Positions 36,338 to 47,902 of a stretch of DNA of 64,000 nucleotides are shown in pieces. The stretch's first letter is position 1; the number at the start of each line of letters is the position of its first letter. The stretch comes from Blastomyces gilchristii SLH14081. Taxonomy: Eukaryota; Ascomycota; Eurotiomycetes; Onygenales; Ajellomycetaceae. Made by a program: the position numbers and the translations under genes. Location of the stretch: the NCBI RefSeq assembly GCF_000003855.2, contig NW_003101662.1, positions 560,441-624,440 on the forward strand, given 5' to 3'. The notes beneath the pieces are model-generated. The model worked only from the letters and a program-made list of their open reading frames with translations. It ran no database searches and was not told the DNA's origin.

Positions 36338-38979
36338 CTACTTATTCCTCTTCCGCCTCTTGTTTGAGGAGGAAATGCTTGTTCCAGCATTATTGCCATT
36401 CACCCCCTCGAATCCTTGCAAGCTCTCGTCGACACTCGTCGTCGCAGGACTGGCTGCCTCGCTGCTCGAAAATGTCTCAGTTATGCGAGCCTCATCGGAT
36501 CCCCTTCTTCCGCCGCCGAAATCAGGACTGCCGGAGCCATCATCCAGTCGCGAAGTGTCAAGGTTGCCACTGCCACTCGCGTTTCCGCTGCCGCTACCGC
36601 TGCCGCCGTTTAGACAAGGATACTCGTCAAAGTACCCGGGCACTGGGTGAGTATCATCAGGCGCATTAGAAGGACGGAGTACATCTCCAGTCGTAACCGA
36701 AGGGAGTGCGTCGAAATCGAATAGATCGCTCGTATGGGTATCATTACCAGTGGTGCTATGGTTATGGCTGGTGATCTTGTTGTCAGACTCCTTTCCTTGG
36801 CCGCTTTGGAGATCGTGGTTGAACCCAGACAGGTCTCCGCTCTTATCCATGTCTGGGAAGTCAGAGAAGTAATCGCTGTTAAAAATCTGGTCTAGATCCA
36901 ACGGGGGTGGCGGGACCCCGGAATTCAGGCTGTTTTCATCAAGCCCCGGGATTGACCCGTTGGGGCTCAGGGGCTGTAATAGGTTTGTGAGATTCTGAAC
37001 GGAGCGGTCTTGCTCTGCTTGCATTTTCACGAGATTGTCGATTTCCGCTCGCGTGTTGGCAAGGCGGGTGGGGTAACCTGCCGGCATAGGCGGTGGAGTT
37101 GGCGTGATAAGTGCGTTGTTTTGCGATGATGTGGTGGTTGGATCGGATGCATGGTTCTGGTTGGCAATCAGGCGCAGCATATCAGCTCGTTGTGAGGCGG
37201 TAAGAGGGGAATTTCCCCCAGACGTCTCAAACGAGGAAAGCATTCTAGGGAAGTCAGATAGGTTGGACGGTAAGTTATTCCTCGCGTTAGAGTTTTGGAT
37301 AACAGACATAATGTCTCTCTGGGGGAAATTCGGCGTTGATTGGTCATGATGAGCAGATTGGGACGATGCGGTCCGTTGGTGCTGTATGGGATGTTGTTGT
37401 TCCTGTCGGTGTGGAAGTTGTGCCTGGGAGATGGAATTGTGCGGACTATCGAACAACTCTTCGATATTACTAGATGATGTGCTGTTCTTGTGCTCAGATG
37501 GGTGTCTGTGACTTTGAGAGGTATCGTAATGGCTACCAGTCGAGGCCGGGCTTATTGTGTTGCCATGTAGCGATTGGACATCTCGGCTAACAACCGGAGG
37601 CGCCTTCAGCAGCAACGGCTGTTTCTTAAAAGGTCGCTGGCCAGAAAGGTCCGCATTGATACCTCCGATAAAATCGTCCATGTCGACAATATTTCTCTGC
37701 GTATTATCCTGGGGTATGGCTCCAGCAAAAGAGTTAACAATCCCCTGAACTCCTTCATGGCCCTGTAAACTTCGGTTGTACACAGTGGCGAGGAATGTGA
37801 GTATTGCATTGATAGAATTTTCGTGACGAGTATGTTGTTCCTGAAAGGTGGCTGCCTGTCCATAGAGTTGCTCGTGTTCCCGTCGCAATTTGCTGATAGT
37901 CGAGGATATTATTTGCTGCTGTTGACGAATGTTCTGGAGCTCACGATAGACATTGGCTAATTGTTCATTTGCAAGTGTACCCTCCCCGGCTCCGATAGAC
38001 AGTTGGCCACGAAACTTTGCCCGCTCGTGCGGGGCACCACCTCCTTCTTCTCCAAAGTCCTCATTTTCTCCATCGTCTCCTTCACCTTCATTCTTGGCAC
38101 GCTGTCCACCTTTAGACCCTCTGCCTTGACCTGACGTATTCTTGGGCTTCTGTATAAGCCAAAGGAGATCCGGATGGCCACGCTTGAAATAAGGGTTCGA
38201 ATATTCGCTGGGACTCTTATTTTTACGTTCGCTAGCGCGCATAGAGTTGTCAGAGAGGCCGACCTTTTTATGAAAGCCGTACATGTTCAGTTGGCGGACG
38301 AATGAGGCGTAGTTATTGTGTTTGAAGAGCTCGGGGATTAATGTTTTGGCGAATTCATCTTCGTCCAGAACAATAAATGAATTGCCATCCTCGGACCATC
38401 GTATTAGATCGGTATTTTTCGATTCGTCAAGAAAACTGTTTTGGGGTAGGGGGAGGGGGGAAATATCATTAACCGCTTGATCGCTGACGTATATACGAAC
38501 AGGAAAAAGGGGAATCGAATAGCATACCTGCTCAGCTTCTGCACAAAAGGCGGGATCTGCTTCCTCTTTGCCTGAGCATCCTTTTTTGCCAGGAGAGCAC
38601 GTTGCGCCAGCTCAGCCTCCGTTTCCGTACCAGGATCTCCTCTGTCATCTGTCCTCGTTCTGGCTGGATCCATCAATGAAATTACGTTCGGGTCGTGTAA
38701 ACGCGCTCTGCTGACTAGCTGGTGGTCTGGTCTCCGCGTGAGTTGGTTTGATGCATGCACAGGGTCAACGTCAGTTGGGTGCGGAACTGAGGAGGGGTAT
38801 TGCGGGGAGCTGGCGAGAGAAGCGGAGGAGTCTGGGTGGGCGGTACCAGCCTGCCCCCACTGTAAGAACTGGTCGTTGGATAGTTGGGGATCTGTTGGGA
38901 TTATCTGTTGACGGGGCATCGGAGAAGCACCTGGTGCGGGTCTCTTTCGAGAGACGCCTGGCGACGTCATGGCCAGCAT
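36338..38979 (-). CDS. hsf1: Heat shock transcription factor Hsf1
   Basis: Two exons, 38979..38528 and 38435..36338, giving 849 residues. The intron splits the DNA-binding domain between PPFVQKLS and SFLDESKNTDLIRW. The HSF domain (about 143-249) continues with NNYASFVRQLNMYGFHKKV, YSNPYFKRGHPDLLWLIQKP. An acidic linker is followed by a coiled coil (about 306-375: LANVYRELQNIRQQQQII, SKLRREHEQL) that serves as the trimerisation region. The long Ser/Gln/Asn-rich C-terminal half contains acidic patches (DLDQIFNSDYFSDFPDMD) that look like activation regions, and it ends in a basic SSNKRRKRNK. Fungal Hsf1 binds nGAAn repeats and drives chaperone genes. A second ATG nine bases downstream (MTSPG) is an alternative start. 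Confidence 0.95.
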
Positions 38980-40424
38980 ATATTATAAGATAAAACGGAA
39001 AACACGTGCGAGGCTATGAGACAGCCAGACCGCGCGGGACGGAGGACAGGATGGAGTTAAAACGAATTGAGGCTAGGAGGGGTGAAAAATGGTATGTCGA
39101 ATGCAGGCTCAAAATATCGGTTTCTGATATCAGCGTGTGCGATCCGGGAGCGGGTGCGGGCCGCAGAATATCCCAGCAGCCGAGCGATTATCGCGTCGTT
39201 CGTTACTCGAATCCTTAAGTTGTTGTCGGGTAATTGGACGAATATTTCCAATACTGTTCAAAAACCAACAAAACGATGATAGTAGGTAATGTAGTGGCAA
39301 GGCAGTTTCAATTTTATCGAACAGGTGAACCGTTGGGATGGGGGGGTTATCTTTTGATGAAGCCACCACTAAGTTAACTAGCCAGCCTAGCTCTGGATAG
39401 GATGATTAGTTAGATGATAAGTTTGCGAGAATATCTGCAAGCGCATAAGGCTACACAAGAAGGGGCCAGGGCTATTGAGATAGAGGGATGGAAAGGTGAG
39501 GTTGAAGATGAGGTTGAAGCGATGTCGGGAAGAAGAAGACGCAGGGTGTTGCTGAAGGTGGTGAAGATGGCTTTAGATATAAGTTCGTGGTCGCGGCGTT
39601 GGAGATTGAGTCGCTTTCCTTTCTGGGCCAGATATGAGAATATCTCGACCCAGGGCGGGCAAACAGGACAAACACGCCAAGACAACGCTAGGAATCGTCG
39701 CTGATGTCACCACCACCAAGTGGGTGTTCTAGTTAACTAACATTACCACAAGGTATAGAGAAGTGGAGGATGAAAGATGTAAGTTAGGTATAGAGGAAGT
39801 GAACAATCTAGTTGGACTATTGCTAGAGAAAGAAATCGAAATACACAGTATGTCTTTGCTGAGTATCTCTCTTCCTAAAGAAATAGAGAAGCTGTGAAAT
39901 GATTTACAACTCTAAACTGAATAGTTAACTAGTTAGTTACATCTTGCAGCTCATAAATATATAGTTTATACATTCATTTATTTAAAACATCTCAGCAGAA
40001 TTTAAATTTAAAGAAAGAAAAGCAAATCATTTGAATAAGACTGTAAGGCATCAATAGAAATAAATATGAAATAAGTCTCAATTTTTATTCTGTCTTTGCA
40101 TAGATATCATCATTCATTTTAGGTAGTGATATGGGGTATAACCACAAGGCACAGTCAACATCCACCACCAGCAACAAGCTAGACAAGACCTTTTGTCTCA
40201 AGTGACTGTATCAGAATTGCATACAATTGCTTTACCAAAAAGAATGTCTAAATAGTCCTACCTCACAGCTAGCACAACAATGGTGCAATTCACACAAAGA
40301 GAATAGACAGTCGCCCATTCTTCTCGCAGCTAGCGCCTTCATCATACTTCTAGGTAGAATTTCTCTTGTATTCGTTTCTCTTGTACTCTTTCCCATTCCC
40401 CTTCCCCTTCCCCTTTTTCTTTTT
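38980..40424. other. Intergenic region, 1.4 kb
   Basis: Hsf1 promoter and the 3' region of the aldo/keto reductase. AT-rich from 39.7 to 40.2 kb. Short frames around 39.4-39.7 kb overlap on both strands and have no motifs. Confidence 0.5.
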
Positions 40425-41565
40425 TCATTCCGTCTCACCAATCTTCTTCTTAAACCTCCCCAGTATTCTATCCCACTGCTCTGGATACTTCGACGAAAAC
40501 TCCTCCACGGCCTTGGGCGCAGCAAGATCGGCCAGCATCCGACCCTCATTCTTCGTTCCATTGAGCATGACCGTGTCTCCCAGGCCCAGCACCAAGCAGT
40601 ACAGCGCGGCCTGCGGGCTGATGCGGGCCTGCTGGCTCAACAGACCGACCTCAGTCGACCATACCAGCTCCGGGTTTGCAGTCAGCGTCCAGAACGACTG
40701 GTATACGATGGAGTTCTGGCGGCAGAATTGGCGCAGGTCCACGTCGAACTTTGAGCCTGGGTAAAATCGGTTCTGGACGACGGCGGGCTTCACTTTGGTC
40801 GAGCTGTGGATGGCCTTGAGGACGCGGAGGTCGCAGTTTGAGATGCCGAGGTTTCGTATCTTGTGCGGGACGTATTCTTCTAACGCTGCCCAGGCTTCGA
40901 GTGTCTCGTTGATGGTTGGGAGGGGACTGTGCAGGACAAGTGCATCGAGGTAGGTGTCCGTTTCTGAGCTTGTATCTTCGCGCGAGCGGAGGTTTGCTAG
41001 CGACGATTTGACGGAGGAATGAATCTGAGCTGCAATTGGAGACGAGGGATCATAGGGGACCGAGTGGGGATCTTGACCTCCAATTGGCGTGTATTTGGTT
41101 TGTACCTGCAGCGTGCGGCCACGAGGTTAGAGAGGTTAGGTAGGCAATCGCCATATTGACATATTAATAGTTTATAAATTGGTCGATGTAGTTGACAAAC
41201 TAAAAGAGAAAAAAAATAAAAAAAATGGAGAGAGATTTGAGGTCAACCCCAACCACATAGTTACATACATAGAGATCCTCCCTCTTTACTTTGCCCTCCG
41301 CCAACGCCCTTCGTAGGCCCTCGCCAACTAGATCCTCTCGATAATGCTTCGGTTGGGCGGCTGTGTCTACGCCTTTAAACCCAGCGGAGAGCGCCTGGTA
41401 GACCAAATCTGCTGTCTGCTCCTTTTTCCACGCGGTGCCATAAACAAATATCGGGATTGCTGTTGGCGCCGGCAGAGTCGCTGTCGCACTTGACAGTGCG
41501 GGGCGAAGCAATAGCTTTTCCCATCGCGATACAGATGCCATTTTGCCAGTTGAAGGTTTTAACAT
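40425..41565 (-). CDS. Aldo/keto reductase family oxidoreductase
   Basis: Two exons, 41565..41269 and 41105..40425, 325 residues (317 if the ATG at 41541 is used). Motifs of the AKR TIM barrel appear in order: AGFKGVDTAAQPKHY (catalytic Asp and Tyr), QTKYTPIGG (catalytic Lys), DALVLHSPL (His), NLGISNCDL, VVQNRFYPG, VYQSFWTL and the C-terminal NADPH-site region LGDTVMLNGTKN. The order D-Y-K-H is complete, so the enzyme should be active as an NADPH-dependent carbonyl reductase. The substrate is unknown. Residues 1-28 (KLLLRPALSSATATLP) are Ala/Ser/Leu/Arg-rich and could form a weak mitochondrial presequence. The exon junction is fixed by LYV-QTKYTPIGG. Confidence 0.9.
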
Positions 41566-42283
41566 CTGGGGGAGATCTCAGCAGGTGATTGTTGTACTGT
41601 ACTTGATGTTGTACTGAATACTGAATATTATGGAGTAAATAAATAGCATTAATCGTTAAATAATGCATGATGGCTAGGTTGCTGCTACATGATAAACGAT
41701 CTGCCCCAAACCTTGGAAACCCTCTTTTCCCGTTTCCGCCGCCTGGACTCTCTTCTTCACCAGCAGAAGCTCAGATCCCGGTGCCTTGGTAAATACTGGC
41801 TTTCGGGAGCTTGATATATGGCTTTTTTTCCTCCTTGGTGCCTCGTATTTCTCACTATTTCCCTGACCACCTACGGAGTACTCAACCTTGGGCGGGGGTA
41901 TGCTGGAATGACAGCTTCAGAAAGCCTTCCTAATGAAACTATCAAATATTTTGACTTTGATTTCATGCATGATCACACGGCCAGTCTAGATGTATGTAGA
42001 AGATCAAAGAGCAAAATGAGATGAATTCTTTTTGTCTTGACATACGGAAGAACCGCCAGGGTGTAGTCTAACCGTATCCAGCCTAGTCGCTCCGCCGCAT
42101 CCCTCCAACTCCAACTCCAGACATAGCCTCAGCTCAACGTCAAACCTGGACTCCTTCCACTCTTCTCCCGACGACGCCCCTGAGTTGAGACTTTCTTTGA
42201 CCACCCCAACTAAGCCTCTGCTTGTCTTCTATTTCCTTTTGTATTTTCCTTCTTTTTGCTAGCATCAATCATTATTTCCAGCC
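41566..42283. other. Divergent promoter region
   Basis: 720 bases between the aldo/keto reductase and Pan1 starts. Contains TACGGAGTA at 41872-41880 and a T/C-rich leader directly before the Pan1 ATG. Confidence 0.55.
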
Positions 42284-45200
42284 ATGTATTCCAATACCTT
42301 TTACGGCGGTAATAGCACCCGCCCGGGCCAGCCTCCGTTTGGCCAGCAGACATCCCTACCTCCGCAGCAACAACAGCAACAACAGCAACAACCGCAACAG
42401 CAGCCTTTCCCCGTCTTCTCTCACCCTCAGCAACAAAATCTTCAACCGGGCGCGTTTATGCCCCAACCTACCAGCTTTGCCGGCAGCAACCAGATGCAGC
42501 AAACGCAGATGCCAGTGCAGCAACCGCAACCTACCGGCTTCCCATCTCAGCCTCAGTTCACTGGCTTCCCTCCTCAAAATCAACAACCTCCTAGTACGGC
42601 GACGACGACGACGACGACGACGACTCAACAGCCCCAGTTGTCAGTGCCCGCACCTTCATCCGTGGCCCCGCACCAAACGGGCATGACCTCGACGCAGATT
42701 GCGCAGTCCTTTGCGCAGTCAACATCTCCGACCGCACCGGCGCAACCACATGTGTCCACAGGCTCCAAGATCCCGACTATGCGCCTGTCTTTTATCACTG
42801 CGCAGGACCAGGCGAAGTTTGAGCAGCTTTTCAAATCTGCCGTGGGGAATAATCAGGCGTTGGATGGTGGGTATCTTATAGGATAGAGTTGCAATTTCTT
42901 TCTCTGGATCGGATGTGCATGCTGACCGAGTGTTTACAGGAGAGACGGCGAAGGATCTACTTATGCGCTCCAAGCTGTCTGGAAGCGATCTGTCGAAGAT
43001 TTGGTATGTCCCTAACTCGTGTTATGATAAATGAGAGGTGGAGATCATATTTTTGCTAATTGTCAATGAAGGGTGCTTTCCGATACCACGAAATCAGGCC
43101 GCCTTCTCTTCCCCGAGTTTGCTCTAGCGATGTACCTCTGCAACCTAAAGCTAACAGGCAAGGAACTTCCATCCACTCTTCCCGAGCGCATTTCGAACGA
43201 AGTCTCCAGTATGGTCGATATCATATCCTTTGCTGTTCCAGATGATCGACCGGCTCCTCCTCAAACGACGAATGTACCCAAGTTTGCGGCCCCGCTGATG
43301 CAAAACGCATCTGCGCCGCCCCCACCACAACAGCCCCAGCCACAACAAGCCTCCAATACCCAACTTCTCTCCCAGCTGACCTCCCAACCAACCGGATTCT
43401 ATAACCAGGCCACCGGCCTTCAACCTACGATTGTGCAACCGCAGCAGACTGGATTTCCAGGGCAGAATACTGGTCTCCGTCCCCAGCAAATTGGGTTTAT
43501 GAGTAACCCTCAACCAACCGGTTATACTGGACCACGACCGCCCATGCCCCCTATGCCTACGGGATTTGGTTCGAACCTTTCACCCTCACAGACCGGGCTT
43601 GCTCCCCTAAATGCGCAGCCAACTGGAGCTCCTGGCCAATGGGGTTTTGTCAATGCACCCGCAACTGGATTGCCCAACATCGAAGCATTGCAGCAACGGT
43701 TGATGCCTCAACCGGGACGAGAAGGTGGGTTCACGACTCAAGGTTTGGCTGGGAACGCGACAATCCCGTGGGCTGTAACCAAGGATGAGAAGAAGATCTA
43801 CGATCAGCTCTTTAAAGCATGGGATGGTTTCAATAAAGGGTTCATTGGAGGCGATGTCGCGATAGAAATCATGGGTCAGAGTGGGCTGGAACGTCAGGAT
43901 CTTGAGCGCATATGGACATTGTCTGACCCGAACAATCGGGGAAGACTGAACATGGATGAATTTGCCGTGGCAATGCATTTAATATACCGAAAACTCAACG
44001 GATATCCGGTACCAAATAGACTCCCGCCAGAACTCATCCCCCCGTCAACGAGGAACTTCAACGACTCGATTGGAACTGTGAAGTCGCTGCTGTCTCAGGA
44101 TGCGGAATCTCGCAAATCTTCCGGCGCATTCCTACAACCTCAACAGACTGGAGTTAGTTATTTGAAAAACCATTCTTTCCGTGGCGGATCAACCACGCCA
44201 GGCATTGGGAGGAAAGACGCAACTGTATTCAAAAACAATGATGACGCTATAGGATACAGGTCAAGCGCCCGCCGTCGTGCTGGTGGTGGGGGAACTCCAT
44301 CTCCCACCCCATCCCCTACACCAGAACGTTCTTACGACGACGCCTCAGTCGAGCAATTGAAGAAGAAAATCCGGGAAGCTAAGATCATGCTGGATGCTAC
44401 TGACTTCCAGGACCAGAATCGCGCGGAAGAAGAGGAGACGCTTAACCGCCGGGATCGCCGGGAGGCTGAGTCGCTCATGGAGAGGATCCGGCGCGTTCAA
44501 GATGAGATCGATACCGACCCCAAGGCTGCGTTCCGTAATACAGACTCCGGAGCTGAACGCCGTGCCCTGCGAAGACAGCTGCAGTCGTACCAGGATCAGC
44601 TTCCCGAATTAGCTTCAAATGTTCGGAAAGTTGAGCGGAGCATTTCTGATGCTAAGCTTGAGCTGTTCCGTCTCAAGGATGCAAAGGCTCATCCTAGCGC
44701 TGCCGCCGCTATTGTTGGAACTGGCCCTGGTGGCACTGTCACAGAATCCGACCGCATCAAAGCGCGAGCTCGTGCCAGAATGCAGGCCAGGGCTGCTGAG
44801 CTAGCTGGGAGGCCGCCACCGCCTACCGACGACGATGGAGCTGCCGCACGGCGACTCGAAGTGGAGGCTGCGAACATTAAGGCTGAGCGGGAACGGAATG
44901 ACGCTATGACCAGGGATGTGGAAGAGAGTGTTAAAGAGTTTACGCGGAGCCTTGAGGATAGTCTTAAGGATGTTGATGAGGATTCTACGCGTGAGCATGA
45001 GAGGAGGCGGTGGGAAGAAGCCCTGGGTGTTGAGGATACGATCAGAGATTTCATATATGATCTTCAGCGGGGGAGTAGGACTGCGAAGGTTCGGAAGGAG
45101 GAGTGAGTAGTTCCTTTTATTAGCCCCTTTAGGGGCTATTGTTGATTGTGCAGCGCTAACATAATGTTACAGCAGAAATACACCTGCCCCAAGATCCCTG

Positions 45201-47158
45201 TCTAGTAACCGATATGATACTGCATCGCCTAACGGTGACGCACTGCCAGTCAGGCCATCTCCCCCACGATCCACTGGGTCTTCTTCCTCATTGGCTGGTC
45301 TTACTCATCAGGAACGTGTTGCTTCCGCTAAAGAGCGAGCTCAGAAACGTATTGCCGAGCGCATGGCAGCTGCTGGTCTCAAGCCAAGCTCTGATGGAGG
45401 TGCAGAAACCCTTCTTGAACGCCAGGAACGTGAAAAGCGCGAGCGAGAAGAGAGGCGGAAGCGGGCGGAGGAGGAAGATGCGAAGCGGGAGCAGGAGAGG
45501 CAACGTCGTATTGCTGAAGAACAAAATGGCCCACCTGTTAAAGCGGTTCCTACTGGCAAGAAACCTCCCCCACCTCCGTCGCGAAAGGGTAAGGCAGATG
45601 GCATTGCTCCTGCAGAAACGAAGAAATCGGTCGATGTGGACAATCTTGCTCGAGAGAAGGCTGAAAATGAGGCAAGGGAGCGGGCCCTGAGGGAGGAGCA
45701 GCAGGCTCAGGAAGCTGAGAGTCGCCGTTTAGAGTAAGTGCAATTCATATACATCTTGTAAAGTGTGTGGGATAGAATACTAATTAGATTTATAGAGCGG
45801 AGGCCAGACAACAAGAAGAGGAACTGGCAAGGGAGCGGGAAGCTGCTCAGGCCCGTCTCAAGGCATTGGAGGAGCAGGTTAGACAGGGCAAGATTAAAAA
45901 GCAAGAGGAGAAACGGCGAAAACAGCTTGCTGAAAAGGAAGCTAAGGAGAAAGAGGCACGACTTGCTGCCCAGCGCGCTGAGCTTGAGGCCGCACAAGCT
46001 CGGGAGAGAGAGCTGCAGCGTCAACTGGAGGGTCTTGATGAGGAGGAATCGTCGGATGATGAAGGACCTATCGAGATTACTCCACAAAATAGCACACCTA
46101 CGCAGAGCGCTGTTCTCCCTTCAGTTACTACTACGACCGCAGCACCACCTCCGCCAGCTCCGCGACCAGCCACCCCACCAACAGCTCCGTTTGAACCAGA
46201 GCAAGCTCCTAAGGTGGCTGCACCTGCAAGCACTGCCCTTTCAAGTCCAGAATCTGTCAAACAGCGTGCCGCGACTGACAACGAGTCGAGAAATCCGTAT
46301 TTCCGCAAATTGAGCCAGTCCGCAGACGTACAACCACTCCCTAGCTTCCATACACCACCGGAACAAATACCAGATCCTCTTGCTGCAGCCGCATCCGCAC
46401 CCGCTCCTCCCAAGGCAGAAATCCAATCCACAAATCCATTCCACCGCCTGGCTCAGCAGCAGGAGAGCCAAAAATCTGCCTTCGCGGCTGCACCGATCCC
46501 CGGGCCTCTAGAGCGCAAATCCCGCGTCCGACCTGAAGATGACGAATGGTCGGTCGCCGAATCGGAAAACTCTTCCGATGATGATGACGACAGACCAGCG
46601 GGCGGCAGCGCTAAACACCTAGCCAGCATCCTCTTCGGCACCATGGGTCCGCCACGCCCCCTCAGCGCGATGGAGGAAAAACCGGAATCTAAACCTGCTA
46701 TGGCTGTCCAGACAAGTCCCATCGCGGCCCCGCCGCCACCTCCACCGGCCCCGCCCGTAGTATCGGAGCCCCCACCACCAGCCCACCCTGACGAAGATGC
46801 GGAAGAGGACGACGAATTCGATGAGAATGACTTCCAAGACGCACCGTCAATGCCTCCACCCCCACCCCCTCCCGCTCCCTTCACAGATGCACCGCCCACC
46901 GCACCCCCTCCACCGCCACCAGTACCCAGCGCCGCCGCACCGCCTCCTCCCCCTCCACCACCCATCGGTGCTGCACCAGGAGGGCCCCCGCCACCCCCGC
47001 CTCCTGCTGTGGGTGCACCGACTATGCCAATGGCAGCTGCACCCGGGGCACCTGCTGGGCGAGGGGCGTTGTTGGCGAGTATCCAGGCTGGGAAGGGGTT
47101 GAGAAAGGTGGAGACTAAGGATCGGAGTGCGGCAGCTGTTTCGGGGAGGATTATCTAG
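42284..47158 (+). CDS. pan1: Actin cytoskeleton-regulatory EH-domain protein Pan1
   Basis: Five exons: 42284..42866, 42940..43003, 43072..45102, 45173..45733 and 45796..47158, 1533 residues. After a Gln/Pro-rich head with a poly-Thr tract, EH domain 1 (about 170-262) has [14 protein letters not shown], and EH domain 2 (about 449-545) has [14 protein letters not shown]. Both loops look like EF-hands. Between and before them lie many PTGF, QTG and ATG boxes of the LxxQxTG type known in yeast as Prk1/Ark1 kinase targets. A long charged coiled coil (about 640-1180) and a Pro-rich region with PPPPPP tracts follow. The C-terminus has a WH2-like actin-binding motif ([19 protein letters not shown]). 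Pan1 with End3 and Sla1 builds endocytic coats and activates Arp2/3. Confidence 0.95.
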
Positions 47159-47902
47159 GGTTTTTGTTTTAGGAGATCGTGAGATGGGGAAGGGTGAAAT
47201 GGTTGTTTGGTAAGATATTTATTGTCGTTGATGGTAGTGCGTTTTGTGGATTTTTTCTTTGTTTTGAAGCTGGTAAGATTGTGCTAGGTATGTTCGGGAT
47301 GGATGGATGTATTTGAGATTTTAGGGTAGGATATAGTAATTTTTTGATATATCTTGTTTATCGCTTGATTGATGGTGTTTTCACTTTTGTCCTTTTATAC
47401 ACAGCACCAACCATCCGTCCGCTTGTTGGTGTAGCACAACTCACTAAACCCCCTTGCCAAATATCAAAGCCACTACCCGACAATTCCCTAGTAGTTATGG
47501 ATTAATCTACTAGCCAGGAAATCCAGCCGCTAGATGTCGATTTATATGGCTCCTGGGAGCAATTTCTACCCACTTTCAGACCTCTTGCGCCTGGGTACCA
47601 CGTAGGAAAAGTAGTAGGGATTAAAGACCAGCTGGTTATCCGTGGCAGCTAGATATTCAGACAGAGAGCGGTTTTGTTTTTTAAATACGTTTACACAAGT
47701 AGAATAGGGGATGGCGGTTTATGTCCCAAAACAATCTAAATATTTTCTTACAACCAACTATCGTTGAATGAGACTGGGAAACAACAAGTAATCAATCATG
47801 GAAGTTGGAAAAAGAAGGAAAAGAAGGAAAAGGAAAACCAAACTAGAAAAATTACCCAGACTTCAACTAAAAAGGGCCAGACAAAAGGAAAACGATCCCC
47901 AG
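47159..47902. other. Convergent 3' intergenic region
   Basis: 740 bases between the stop codons of Pan1 and the cation exchanger, AT-rich. A 104-codon plus-strand frame starting at 47798 is mostly antisense to the exchanger and is not called. Confidence 0.55.

Noticed and set aside
46453..46965. Gly-rich minus-strand frame of 170 codons
   Set aside because: Antisense of the Pan1 poly-proline region; the Gly runs are complements of Pro codons.
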